From Sorangium cellulosum (GTDB lineage: Bacteria > Myxococcota_A > Polyangia > Polyangiales > Polyangiaceae), in contig NZ_CP012670.1 in the NCBI RefSeq assembly GCF_004135735.1, forward strand, positions 1,550,001 to 1,614,000: a DNA stretch of 64,000 nt, written 5' to 3'. A program made the translations under genes and the position numbers. Under the pieces are notes generated by a model. The model was not told where the DNA came from, did not search any database, and worked only from the letters and a program-made list of their open reading frames with translations. Below, piece after piece: positions 52,439-61,832 of this stretch (its first letter is position 1; the number at the start of each line of letters is the position of its first letter).

Positions 52439-54696
52439 CCCCCGCGAGCGGCGCGCGCGCTCCCCGGCCGGACGGCGGCGCGCCTTCACGACCCGCGCCC
52501 GCGCCCGCGGGCCGCTTCCAGCCCGAGGGGCGCGGGATCGTCGACGCGTCGGGCGCGGGGCTCTACGTCGTGCGCGGCTCCGACGACGAGCTCTTCGAGC
52601 GGCTCTCCCGCGGCGAGCCGTGCCACGTGCTCGCCCCGCGGCAGATCGGCAAATCGAGCCTGCGCGTGCGGACCCAGGAGCGGCTGCGCGCGGACGGCGT
52701 CCGCTGCGCCTCGATCGATCTCACCAGCATCGGCAGCGGCGCCAGCGCGGACGCGTGGTACTTCAGCGTCGCGTCCGCCGTCGCCGAGGAGCTCGCGATC
52801 GGGGACGACCTCGACGGCTTCTGGCGCCGGCACCGCCGCATGTCCGCGGTGCGCCGCTTCCGGCAGTTCCTTCACGATCTCGTCCTCGGCGAGGAGGGCC
52901 CCCCGGCGGTCATCTTCCTCGACGAGATCGACGTCACCCTCTCGCTGCCCTTCTCGCGCGACGACCTCTTCGGCCTGATCCGCGCGACGCACCAGGCGCG
53001 GAGCGAGGGCCCGCGCTGGTCCCGGCTCACGTTCTGCCTCATCGGCGTGGCGGCGCCGCTCGATCTCGTGGCCGATCCGGAGCGCACGCCGTTCAACACC
53101 TCGCTCGCGGTGCGCCTCGACGACTTCACCCGCGACGAGGCGCGCACGTTCCTGCCGGGCCTCGCGTGCGCCGGCGGCGATCCCGCGCCGCTGCTCGACG
53201 CGGTGCTCGACTGGACCGACGGCCACCCGGCGCTCACGCAGCGGCTCTGCTACTGGCTCACGCGGGAGGGCCCGGACGAGCGCGGCCTCCCGGCCGGCGA
53301 GCGCGTCGCGGCGCTCGTGCGGCGGCTGTTCCTGTCGAGCGGCCGCGTCGACGATCCCATCCTGCTCGACGCCGAGCGGCGCTTCGCGGGCGACCGGCCG
53401 GACGCCCGCATCCCGGTGATGCTCCACCTCTACCAGCGCCTGCTCGACGGCGAGCCCGTGCCCGTGGACGGCAACAACCCGCGCCAGCTCGGGCTGCGCA
53501 TCGCGGGGCTCGCGGCCGAGCGGCGCGCGGGCGACGCCGCCGTGCTCCGCGTCCGGTGCCGCATCTTCGCCGAGGTGTTCAACCGCGCCTGGGTCGAGGA
53601 GAAGCTCGCCCGGCGCTTCCTCACGGAGCCGCTCCAGATCTGGAAGGACTCGGGCAAGAAGGACGACCACGTGCTCCGCGGCGGCACCCTGGAGATCGCG
53701 CTCGCCTGGGCGACCGGGCGCGACGACGTGACCCCGGACGAGCGCGACTTCCTGCAGGCGTCGCAGGCGGTGTGGAGCCGCGAGCAGCAGGGGAGGCAGC
53801 AGGCCGAGCTCGATCGGACCCAGCGCGAGCGCGCCGAGCAGCAGGTGCGCGCGCAGCGCCGCATGGTCTCGGTCCTCGCCGCGAGCGTGGCCCTCATGGC
53901 CGGGTCGCTCATCGTGGCGCTCGTCCTCTACCAGCGGCTGCAGCTCGCGCTGGAGGAGGAGAGCGCGCGGCGGGATCGGGACCAGCAGGTGATCGAGCGG
54001 CTGGAGCAGGGCAACGAGGCGCGCCTCGCGGCGCTGGAAGAGGCGCGGCGGCGGGCGGAGCAGGAGCTCGCCGAGGCGATCCGGGGCCGCGACGCGGCCG
54101 CGGCGCTCGCGCGGGAGCGGCGCTCCCAGGCGGACGCGGCGCAGCGCGCGGCGGAGGACGCGCGCAGGCGGGCGGGGCGGTCGGCCGGGCGCGCGCGGCG
54201 GGCGCAGCAGCTCGAGAGGGCCGCGACGAGGATGGCCGACGAGGCCGCGGCGCTCGAGGTCAAGGCGCACCACGCCGCGGCGGCGGCCGAGCTCGCCGCC
54301 CGGAAGCTGGAGGGCGCGCGCGCGGCGGCACACCAGGTGTCAATCCCGACCCAGCGCCCAGCGCAATCGGTGCTCGGCTCCGTGGAAGATGCGCTCAGGG
54401 CGGAACGCGCCGCCACGGCGCGGTTGCAGGACGAGCTGCGCCGGACGAGCGCCGAGGTCGACAGGCAACGCGCCGAGGTCGAGCGCCTCACGGGAATCAC
54501 GGCGCAACTCCAGGAGAAAACGGACCAGCTCACCCAGATGCGGAACGCGGCGCGGGAGCAGGCCGCGAGCGCCCGTGCATCCGTCCGCTCGCCTCAAGGT
54601 GGAACGCCGGCCACGGCCGATGGAGGCGCGCTCCTCCCCGACAGACCGCTTGATTCGCACAAGGACGGAATTGCCCCTGACCAGGACCGGCGATGA
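52429..54696 (+). CDS. AAA-like ATPase with membrane segment and coiled-coil tail
   Basis: The 755-residue protein starts with a Pro/Ala-rich leader, then an AAA_35-like ATPase (VVRGSDDELFERLSRGEPCH, P-loop APRQIGKSS near 69-77, Walker B AVIFLDEID, sensor region TFCLIGVAAPLDLV, and the helical TDGHPALTQRLCYWL element). A single hydrophobic helix follows at ~479-503 (MVSVLAASVALMAGSLIVAL), then a predicted coiled coil of ~200 residues rich in Ala/Glu/Arg. The P-loop lacks the usual first Gly (Ala instead). The gene overlaps the SIR2-AAA gene by ten bases, so the two are translated together. The same TDGHP/GGHPYLL element recurs in both ATPases, suggesting a shared partner or co-assembly. Function inferred only. 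Confidence 0.82.
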   Translation: MPVAPASGARAPRPDGGAPSRPAPAPAGRFQPEGRGIVDASGAGLYVVRGSDDELFERLSRGEPCHVLAPRQIGKSSLRVRTQERLRADGVRCASIDLTSIGSGASADAWYFSVASAVAEELAIGDDLDGFWRRHRRMSAVRRFRQFLHDLVLGEEGPPAVIFLDEIDVTLSLPFSRDDLFGLIRATHQARSEGPRWSRLTFCLIGVAAPLDLVADPERTPFNTSLAVRLDDFTRDEARTFLPGLACAGGDPAPLLDAVLDWTDGHPALTQRLCYWLTREGPDERGLPAGERVAALVRRLFLSSGRVDDPILLDAERRFAGDRPDARIPVMLHLYQRLLDGEPVPVDGNNPRQLGLRIAGLAAERRAGDAAVLRVRCRIFAEVFNRAWVEEKLARRFLTEPLQIWKDSGKKDDHVLRGGTLEIALAWATGRDDVTPDERDFLQASQAVWSREQQGRQQAELDRTQRERAEQQVRAQRRMVSVLAASVALMAGSLIVALVLYQRLQLALEEESARRDRDQQVIERLEQGNEARLAALEEARRRAEQELAEAIRGRDAAAALARERRSQADAAQRAAEDARRRAGRSAGRARRAQQLERAATRMADEAAALEVKAHHAAAAAELAARKLEGARAAAHQVSIPTQRPAQSVLGSVEDALRAERAATARLQDELRRTSAEVDRQRAEVERLTGITAQLQEKTDQLTQMRNAAREQAASARASVRSPQGGTPATADGGALLPDRPLDSHKDGIAPDQDRR

Positions 54697-54983
54697 GCCG
54701 CCCGAGGCTGGAAATGGGCCCGCCCGGGATCGGAAATGAGGGTCACTGGCCGTCCGGCGTGTACCGTGGGCCCCGGCGGATGCTGGCCTTCCGGACGGAC
54801 CTGCGGACTGATCCTGTGGGGGGACAGATCGCCCCACCTGTGGCGGCTTTGCGACGGCGCCTTTCGGGAGCGGTGGCGCCCTGTTGCGTCCGCGATGGGT
54901 GGTCGCGCTCGAGCGACTCTGGCATGATGCCTGCTCGTCGCGGTAGCGGACTGTAGGCATCACTGATATCGAAGGAGCCAGAC

Positions 54984-55235
54984 ATGATTTCAACCACGAT
55001 GACGCCGACCGACGATCTGGTCTCCCACGCCTCGCGCAGGACCCCCCTCGATGCATCACCCTCCATGGCCGAGGCGTGCGAGCTAGCCCGGCGGCTAGCG
55101 GACACGATCGAACGCCTGCGGGTGTGCTCCCCCGATGGCGACCAGGCGGATACGCTCCGGGTCGCGGAGGGCATGGCGCGCAGCGTGGCGGACGCGGTGA
55201 CGGACGTCATGCACAGCCGGCGCGCTCGCGCCTGA
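54984..55235 (+). CDS. small hypothetical protein
   Basis: The 83-residue product has a disordered N-terminus and an amphipathic helical part (AEACELARRLADTIERLR; TLRVAEGMARSVADAV). It has no signal or membrane segment and no recognised family. The ATG at 54984 has AAGGAG seven bases upstream, which is strong support for translation. It lies 72 bp before glgX and may share its transcript, but no functional link is visible. Confidence 0.6.
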   Translation: MISTTMTPTDDLVSHASRRTPLDASPSMAEACELARRLADTIERLRVCSPDGDQADTLRVAEGMARSVADAVTDVMHSRRARA

Positions 55236-55307
55236 GCGAGCGCAGCAGCCACATCGCCCATCTCTGGGGGCCGACGAGGGGGGACCGCAGTCGGCCTGGA
55301 GTCCACC

Positions 55308-57437
55308 ATGATCTCCAAGCGCAAGGGGTTGCGACCGGGGGACCCGTACCCGCTCGGCGCGACGTGGGACGGCGCCGGGACGCAGTTCGCGCTCTACTCG
55401 GAGAACGCGGAGGCCGTCGAGCTGTGCCTCGTCGATGACGAGGGGAACGAGCAGCGCCTCCCGGTGCGACACCGCACCTCCTTCGTCTGGCACGTGTACG
55501 TGCCGGAGATTGGACCAGGCCAGAAGTACGCCTACCGCGTCCACGGGCCGTGGGCTCCGGAGCGGGGGCTGCGCTTCAACCCGCGGGCGCGCCTCCTCGA
55601 CCCGTACGCGAAGGCGCTCGCGTCGCGAGTGCAGTGGGACGCCGACGCCTTCGCCCATCGCATCGACGAGCCAGACGGCGATCTCCTCGCGTCGGAGGGC
55701 GAGGCGCTCGGCGCTCCCCTCGGCGTCGTGGTCGATCCCTCCTTCGACTGGGGCAACGACCGGCGCCCGTGCATCCCGTTTCACCGCAGCGTCCTCTACG
55801 AGGCGCACGTCCGCGGCCTGACGATGCTGCACCCGGAGGTGCCGGAGGAGCTGCGCGGCACCTACCTGGGCATCGCGCACCCGGCCATCCTCGGGTACCT
55901 GCGGTACCTGGGCATCACGGCCATCGAGCTCCTGCCCGTGCACGCGTTCGTGCACGAGAAGCTCCTGCTCGACAAGGGGCTCCGCAACTACTGGGGCTAC
56001 CACACGATCGGCTTCTTCGCGCCGGAGGTCGGCTACCGGGCGGGCGCCGAGGTGGCCTCGGAGGTGCGGCAGTTCAAGGAGATGGTGAAGGCGCTCCACG
56101 CCGCCGGCATCGAGGTCATCCTCGACGTCGTCTACAACCACACGGCGGAGGGCAACCACCTGGGCCCCACGCTCAGCCTGCGCGGCATCGACAACCCGAC
56201 GTACTACCGGCTCGTGCCCGGCAACGAGCGCTACTACTTCGATTACACCGGCACGGGGAACACCCTCAACGTGCGCCACCCGCAGGCGCTCCAGCTCATC
56301 ATGGACTCGCTGCGGTACTGGGTCCTCGACATGCACGTCGACGGGTTCCGGTTCGACCTGGCGGCGGCGCTGGCGCGCGGCCTCCACGACGTCGACCAGC
56401 TCTCGAGCTTCTTCACCATCGTCCATCAGGACCCGGTGCTCAGCCAGGTGAAGCTCATCGCCGAGCCGTGGGACGTCGGCCCCGGCGGCTACCAGGTGGG
56501 CAACTTCCCGGTGCGCTGGGCGGAGTGGAACGGCCGCTACCGGGACACGCTGCGCGACTTCTGGCGCGGCTCCGGCGGCATCGCCTCGGACCTCGGGTTC
56601 CGGCTCACCGGGAGCAGCGACCTCTACGAGAACAGCGGGCGCAAGCCGTACACGAGCGTCAACTTCGTCACGTGCCACGACGGCTTCACCCTGGCCGACC
56701 TGGTCTCGTACAACCACAAGCACAACGAGGCCAACGGGGAGGGCGGCTGCGACGGCGCGGACGACAACCGATCCTGGAACTGCGGCGTCGAGGGCCCCAC
56801 CGACGACCCCGAGATCCTCGCGCTGCGCGCCCGGCAGACGCGGAACATCATGGCGTCGCTCCTCTTCTCGCAGGGCACGCCCATGATCCTCCACGGCGAC
56901 GAGCGGGGGCGCACGCAGCACGGGAACAACAACGGATACTGCCAGGACAGCCCGCTCACGTGGCAGCCGTGGGCCTGGGACGAGCCGGCGCGGGCGCTCC
57001 TCGAGTTCACGCGCAAGTGCATCCGCATCCGGCACGAGCACCCCGCGCTCCGGCGCTCGACCTTCTTCAAGGGGCGGCCGATCCGCGGCGGCAAGACCTA
57101 CGATATCCAGTGGTACCGCCTCGACGGAGAGCTGATGACCGACGAGGACTGGGCGAACCCGTGCACGCAGAGCCTGGGCGTGTTCCTGTCGGGCGAGGGG
57201 CTGGACGACGTGGACGAGGTCGGCGATCGCCTGGTCGACGACGACTTCGTGCTGATGCTGAACGCGTCCCCCGAGGACCTCCCCTTCTGCCTCCCCTTCG
57301 GCGAGGATCCCAGGCCGTGGCAGCTCCTCGTCGACACGGCCGACGACCTCGCCACCGAGACGCGGCGCGGCGGGGAGGCGACGCGGCTGATCTCGCGCTC
57401 GCTCAAGCTCTTCCTCCGGAGCCGCCGCGTCGGCTGA
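55308..57437 (+). CDS. glgX: glycogen debranching enzyme GlgX
   Basis: The 709-residue enzyme is a GH13 isoamylase-type debranching enzyme that cleaves alpha-1,6 branches of glycogen after phosphorylase has trimmed them. An N-terminal CBM48-like domain ([16 protein letters not shown]) is followed by the catalytic barrel: [12 protein letters not shown], nucleophile in DGFRFDLA, acid/base in LIAEPWDVG, and [20 protein letters not shown]. The segment [14 protein letters not shown] is typical of GlgX. The gene stands apart from other glycogen genes in the window. The ATG at 55308 has GGAG six bases upstream. A 10-bp inverted repeat overlaps its stop codon and that of the convergent gene. Confidence 0.95.
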   Translation: MISKRKGLRPGDPYPLGATWDGAGTQFALYSENAEAVELCLVDDEGNEQRLPVRHRTSFVWHVYVPEIGPGQKYAYRVHGPWAPERGLRFNPRARLLDPYAKALASRVQWDADAFAHRIDEPDGDLLASEGEALGAPLGVVVDPSFDWGNDRRPCIPFHRSVLYEAHVRGLTMLHPEVPEELRGTYLGIAHPAILGYLRYLGITAIELLPVHAFVHEKLLLDKGLRNYWGYHTIGFFAPEVGYRAGAEVASEVRQFKEMVKALHAAGIEVILDVVYNHTAEGNHLGPTLSLRGIDNPTYYRLVPGNERYYFDYTGTGNTLNVRHPQALQLIMDSLRYWVLDMHVDGFRFDLAAALARGLHDVDQLSSFFTIVHQDPVLSQVKLIAEPWDVGPGGYQVGNFPVRWAEWNGRYRDTLRDFWRGSGGIASDLGFRLTGSSDLYENSGRKPYTSVNFVTCHDGFTLADLVSYNHKHNEANGEGGCDGADDNRSWNCGVEGPTDDPEILALRARQTRNIMASLLFSQGTPMILHGDERGRTQHGNNNGYCQDSPLTWQPWAWDEPARALLEFTRKCIRIRHEHPALRRSTFFKGRPIRGGKTYDIQWYRLDGELMTDEDWANPCTQSLGVFLSGEGLDDVDEVGDRLVDDDFVLMLNASPEDLPFCLPFGEDPRPWQLLVDTADDLATETRRGGEATRLISRSLKLFLRSRRVG

Positions 57438-57468
57438 GCGCCGCGCCCCGTCGCGCCTCGGCGCTCAG
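57434..57468. terminator. shared bidirectional terminator between glgX and acetyltransferase genes
   Basis: CTGAGCGCCG (57434-57443) and its exact complement (57459-57468) flank a 15-base loop. The arms contain both stop codons: the glgX TGA in one, the acetyltransferase stop in the other. Each gene therefore ends inside the hairpin that can stop transcription of the other. Confidence 0.65.
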
Positions 57469-58784
57469 AACCCGTTGTAGGCGCCGAGGAACAGGGGAGG
57501 CCCGGCGAACGCGGCGTCGAGGAGCGCGGCCGCCTTGGCGCTGCCCACCACGAAGCCCTGGCTCAGGAGATCGCGCGCCGAGGCGGCCCCGAAATAGATC
57601 TGCGTGAGCCGCTCGATCGAGAGCGAGAGCCGGTCTCCCGCCGCGCTGCCGGGCGTCGTCTGGACGCCGCGCGCGGCGAAGGTGACGTCGAAGGCGCGCG
57701 GCGCGTCGGTGAACACGGGATCCTCGACGTCGAGGCCGATGGTGCCCCGGACGCCGTGCCGCCTCGGCGAGGGGTGCAGCGCGAGCGCGGCGGCGACGTC
57801 GACGATGCGCCCCATCGCGCCGGCCGCCGTCAGGCCGAGGACGTTGCGGCGGCGCGTCACGGGCGTGGGCGGGCACAGGCCGGGGTGCCGCGACGCGCCG
57901 TCGACGAGGAGCGGCTCGTCGCGGACGCCCGGCTCGTCGAGCAGGGGCGCGCCCTGGCCGCGCGGGAGCATGAGCTCCACGACCTCGTACTGGTCGCCGA
58001 GCGCGCCGAGGAAGCCGATGAGCCCCCGGTACGCGCCGGGCGTCGGCGCGCGCAGCTCGCGGACGAGCAGGTGCTGGACGCCGTAGGCGTCGCCCTCCGG
58101 CACGTCGAAGAGCAGGTAGCCGGCGATCGCCTTGGAGCCGGGGTCGACGTAGACCGCGCCGCTGGAGGAGCGCTTGAAGACGCGCACGTCCCACCAGTAG
58201 TCGCTCCTCTTGAGCTGCCCCGTCGTGTCGGCGCGCGCGTGATCGTAGGCCTGCTTGACGAGCGCCTCGTCCCGCGGGCGGGAGAAGGCGCGCACGTGGC
58301 GGCGCAGCACCGAGTCCGGGAGCCGATCGGGCGAGGTGCGCACGACGTCCCTGAGCTCGCAGACGCCGTAGCCGAACCTGCGGTAGAACGAGAGCCGGAA
58401 GGGGTGGAGCAGCGTGAGCGCCTCGCCGCGGCGGCGCATGCGGCGGAGGCTCTCGCGCACGAGCCGATCCGCGATGCCGCGGCGGCGGAACTCCGGCAGC
58501 ACCGCGACCGAGGCGAGGCCCTGGAAGGGCACGTCCGCGCCCGCGAAGCTCATCGTCAGGTCGAGCGAGGTGGCGTGCCCGACGAGCTGACCGTCGGTCT
58601 CGGCGACGATCACGTTCTCGATGGCGAGGTGCGCGTGCTCGGTGAAATGACGCAGCCAGGCCTCCGGGTCGCCCGCCTGGAACGCGCGGTAGGCGACCGT
58701 GGCGAGCGTCCCCTCCTCGCCCTTGCGGGCGCTGCGGAACACGAGCTCGTGGTTCGACCGCCTCGGGATGCGGGCGCGCGCCAT
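57465..58784 (-). CDS. Eis-like GNAT N-acetyltransferase
   Basis: The 439-residue protein has two parts typical of the Eis family. The first ~150 residues are a GNAT domain: LVGHATSLDLTMSFAG, VAVLPEFRRRGIADRLV (the acetyl-CoA loop, RRRGIA), and FYRRFGYGVCEL. A second GNAT-like and a C-terminal sterol-carrier-like part follow, ending in FVVGSAKAAALLDAAF and a free C-terminal Phe as in Eis, where the carboxylate acts in catalysis. Eis enzymes acetylate aminoglycosides or lysines; the natural substrate here is unknown. The gene begins five bases after the kinase gene stop, so the two are likely one operon. Confidence 0.85.
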   Translation of the reverse strand: MARARIPRRSNHELVFRSARKGEEGTLATVAYRAFQAGDPEAWLRHFTEHAHLAIENVIVAETDGQLVGHATSLDLTMSFAGADVPFQGLASVAVLPEFRRRGIADRLVRESLRRMRRRGEALTLLHPFRLSFYRRFGYGVCELRDVVRTSPDRLPDSVLRRHVRAFSRPRDEALVKQAYDHARADTTGQLKRSDYWWDVRVFKRSSSGAVYVDPGSKAIAGYLLFDVPEGDAYGVQHLLVRELRAPTPGAYRGLIGFLGALGDQYEVVELMLPRGQGAPLLDEPGVRDEPLLVDGASRHPGLCPPTPVTRRRNVLGLTAAGAMGRIVDVAAALALHPSPRRHGVRGTIGLDVEDPVFTDAPRAFDVTFAARGVQTTPGSAAGDRLSLSIERLTQIYFGAASARDLLSQGFVVGSAKAAALLDAAFAGPPLFLGAYNGF

Positions 58785-58789
58785 GAGGA

Positions 58790-59689
58790 CTAGCCCGCCT
58801 CGCCGGGCGCGCGCGCCGGGACCGGCGCGCCGGCCGGCTGCCCGAAGGCCGCCCGGCGCAGCGCGTCCGCCATCTGCTCGGCCGTGTCGAAGCGGTCGGA
58901 CGGCTTGCGGGACAGGGCCTTGATGAACCACGCGTCCACCGCAGGCGTGACGTCGGCGCGGCGCTGGCTCGGCAGGGGAAAGGTGCCGACCCGGATGGCC
59001 TCCAGCAAGGCCTCGAGCCCCCTCTGCTCGAACGGCGGAGCGCCGGTGAGCGCCTCGTACGCCATGACGGCCACGGACCAGAGATCCGAGCGGCCGTCGA
59101 CCTCCTTCGGGTTGAAGAACTGCTCGGGGCTCATGTAAACGATGCTGCCGACGACCGCGCCCGTGGCCGTCAGCGTGGTCCCGTCGGGGTCGACCTCGCC
59201 CCTGGCCACGCCGAAATCGAGCAGCTTGACGCAGGGGCCCCCGCCGGCGTCGGCGAGGAAGACGTGCTCGGGCGTGATGTCCCGATGGATGATCCCGAGT
59301 CGGTGCGCCTCGGCGAGCCCCTGGCAGAGGCCCTCGACGAGGGCGGCCGTCTCCTCGAGCGAGAGGCGCCCGGCGCGCGCGAGCCGGTCGGACAGCCCCT
59401 CCCCGCGGAGCAGCTCCATCACGATGTACGGGAGGCCGTCGTCGGTGACGCCGTGCTCGTGGACCTCGGCGACGTGAGGGCTCTTGATCCGCGCCATGAG
59501 CGCGCCCTCGCGGTGAAACCGGGCGACCGCGGTCCGGTCGGTCGCGAGCCACGCCGAGATGAACTTGACGGCGACCTCCCTGTCGAGCCCGAGGTGGTGT
59601 GCCGTCCAGATGCTCCCGTCCCCCCCCATCCTGAGGAGGCCCGCGAGCCTGAGGTGCGGCGCTACGTGGGATCCAGGCTCAAGCCGCAT
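58790..59689 (-). CDS. soluble Ser/Thr protein kinase
   Basis: The 299-residue protein is a kinase domain without membrane segment. VAVK lysine 42, the catalytic HRD (135-137) and D158FG are present, as are SPEQ and DLWSVA. The metal-binding Asn after HRD is replaced by His (HRDITPEH, residue 142), which may change metal binding or slow the enzyme. The ATG at 59689 gives a kinase starting almost at the fold; longer frames add only basic low-complexity residues. It precedes the Eis-like acetyltransferase gene by five bases; kinase control of the acetyltransferase is possible but unproven. Confidence 0.87.
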   Translation of the reverse strand: MRLEPGSHVAPHLRLAGLLRMGGDGSIWTAHHLGLDREVAVKFISAWLATDRTAVARFHREGALMARIKSPHVAEVHEHGVTDDGLPYIVMELLRGEGLSDRLARAGRLSLEETAALVEGLCQGLAEAHRLGIIHRDITPEHVFLADAGGGPCVKLLDFGVARGEVDPDGTTLTATGAVVGSIVYMSPEQFFNPKEVDGRSDLWSVAVMAYEALTGAPPFEQRGLEALLEAIRVGTFPLPSQRRADVTPAVDAWFIKALSRKPSDRFDTAEQMADALRRAAFGQPAGAPVPARAPGEAG

Positions 59690-59842
59690 CGGTTGTCCGT
59701 AGCATGAAGGATCCTCTCCTGGCCACAAGGCGAGGCGGCGCCGGGCGGCGCCTCGCGGCGAGCGTCGATGACGTCGTGGCATCGCGCGCCTCGCGCCGGT
59801 CACGCCGGCGCGCGGGCCCCACCTCGCGTGTCGTCGCGCGGC

Positions 59843-61618
59843 TCAATACAGCCCCTCGGGCGGCCGCCCATCGCACATGAACTTCCTCGCCACGGCCGCC
59901 ATCCGCCGCACGCGGAGCTCCTGCCGGGCCGGCACGATCGTGGTGAGCAGCGCCTCCAGGTACGCGCCGTCGGGCGCGGGATCGGCCGCCTCCAGCCGGT
60001 GCAGCGCCTCGAGCGTCTTCACCGCGTGCGCCGTGAAGATCGGCCGGACCGCGGCGTCGAACGCGGCGAAGGGGGCGAGCTCGGCGTAGGCGCGGCGGCG
60101 GCCCTCGGCGTCGAGCTCCCGCGCGACGGCGAGCGCCGCGCCGACGTCGCGCGCCGCGGCCGCCTGGAGCAGCGCGCCGCCCCCCGGCCGGGCGGGCGGC
60201 GCGGGCGGCGCGGCGGCGTCCGCCTTGCGGAGCTTGCCCACGAAGGCGGCCGCGAGCACGGCGAGCTGCGCCGCCTCCCGCGGGAGCGCCTCGCGGCCGA
60301 GCGCGATGGCCGCCTCCGCGAACGTGACCGCGTGGGTGACGTCGAGCACCCCGACCTCCGCGTCGAGGCGCTGCTCCCAGGCCGCGTCGAAGCGCGCGAG
60401 GCGCACGGCCGCGGCGTGCCCGATCGCGCCGAGCAGCGCGAGCGGGGCCGCGCCGCGCGCGAGCCGGTCGACGGTCGCCTCGGCGGCCGAGCGCTCCCCG
60501 GCGAGCACCTCCGCCTCGAAGGCGGCGCGCTCCGCCGCGTCGAGCGGCGCCGCGCCAGCGCCCTCCGCCGCGGGGCGCTCGTCGGCGCGCGCGGGCAGCG
60601 AGAGCCCGGCGAGGCGCGCGAGCGCGGCGCGCGTGGCGGCGAAGGGGGGGAGGCTCGTGTCGACGGTGGCCCAGGCGAGGTGCACCGTGGAGGCGGCGAG
60701 GACCTCGTCGGCGGCGGCGGAGAACCGCCCGGCCAGCTCGAGCGCCTTCGCGAGGAAGATCGCGCCGTGCCCGTAGTCGTAGAGGTGCCGCGCGACGAAC
60801 GGCATGAGGGCCCGGCGCGCGCCGGCGGCGCCGCGGACCTCGACGAGCTCGCGCATCCGCGCCTCGGCCTCGTCGCGCCGCTCGGCCGCGAGCGCCTCGC
60901 TCACCTTCGCGGGCTCGTCGTGCTCGAAGTCGGCGATGCGCGCGAGCGGCGAGCCGCCCCCGGCCCTGCCGGCGCCCTTGCCGCGCGGGCCGAGCCGCGC
61001 GGACGCCTGGCCGACCGCGTGGGCGGCGACCACGAACGCCTCCTCGGGGGGGACCCAGCCGCGCTCGATCCAGGCGCAGAGGTCCGCGAGCAGCGCGAGG
61101 CCGTGGTCGAAGCCGTGCTCGGCGCGCTCCGCCCCGTCCTTGGCGAGCACCTCGAAGGCGAGGTGGAGGGCGCCGAGCCCGCCCTCCGCGTGGTGGAGCG
61201 GGAGCGCGCCGAGCCGGAGGCCCTCGCGCAGGGCGCGCTCCGGCTCGTCGCGCAGGATCGCCTCGCGGAGGCCGGCGACGAGGCGCCGCACCTCGGCCGC
61301 GGTGTCGACGGCCCGGTTGAGCAGCACGCGCCCGCCGTCGACGCGGGTGGCGTAGCGCCGCACCGGCTCGCCGCCGAACGTGCAGGCGCCCGAGGCGACG
61401 TCGAACTTCCAGTTGTGCCACGGGCAGGTCAGCACGCCGCCGCGCAGCGCCCCCTCCGAGAGCGGGTACCCCTGGTGGGGGCACCGATCGTCGAGCGCAT
61501 GCACCTCGCCGCCCCGGAGGACGCAGGCGAAGCGCCGCCCCTCGCCGTCCTTGCGCAGCACCGGCTGCTCCTCCGCAAATTCGGAGAGGGGCCCGAGATC
61601 GATCCAGTCCGATTTCAT
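59843..61618 (-). CDS. Rieske iron-sulfur protein with long helical extension
   Basis: The 591-residue protein starts with a complete Rieske ferredoxin domain (~100 residues): cluster ligands Cys46 and His48 in CPHQG, Cys65 and His68 in CPWHN. The remaining ~490 residues are Ala/Arg/Glu-rich helices with many histidines (for example GFDHGLALL, ADFEHDEP, FVARHLYDYGHGAIFL, STVHLAW), possibly a metal or haem site. No signal peptide or membrane anchor is seen, so it is cytoplasmic. It is not an oxygenase alpha subunit in sequence. The ATG at 61618 has GGAGC six bases upstream. No redox partner is adjacent; function unknown. Confidence 0.82.
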   Translation of the reverse strand: MKSDWIDLGPLSEFAEEQPVLRKDGEGRRFACVLRGGEVHALDDRCPHQGYPLSEGALRGGVLTCPWHNWKFDVASGACTFGGEPVRRYATRVDGGRVLLNRAVDTAAEVRRLVAGLREAILRDEPERALREGLRLGALPLHHAEGGLGALHLAFEVLAKDGAERAEHGFDHGLALLADLCAWIERGWVPPEEAFVVAAHAVGQASARLGPRGKGAGRAGGGSPLARIADFEHDEPAKVSEALAAERRDEAEARMRELVEVRGAAGARRALMPFVARHLYDYGHGAIFLAKALELAGRFSAAADEVLAASTVHLAWATVDTSLPPFAATRAALARLAGLSLPARADERPAAEGAGAAPLDAAERAAFEAEVLAGERSAAEATVDRLARGAAPLALLGAIGHAAAVRLARFDAAWEQRLDAEVGVLDVTHAVTFAEAAIALGREALPREAAQLAVLAAAFVGKLRKADAAAPPAPPARPGGGALLQAAAARDVGAALAVARELDAEGRRRAYAELAPFAAFDAAVRPIFTAHAVKTLEALHRLEAADPAPDGAYLEALLTTIVPARQELRVRRMAAVARKFMCDGRPPEGLY

Positions 61619-61832
61619 CGCTGCTCCGCGCGGCGGCGCACCCCGCTGTCTGGCGTGCGTCGCGCCCGCGCCGCGTAGGGTAGCCGAGAGCGGCGAGGGA
61701 AGCCTCCTCCGGGCGGATCCACGGCTCGATATCGACGTTCCTGCCCTGGATCGGCGCGGGGGCCGAGGCGGCAGGACAGCGCGGCGCCGGGCGCCCGCGG
61801 CGCCCGGCGCGCATCAGCCCGCTGGGCGGCGC

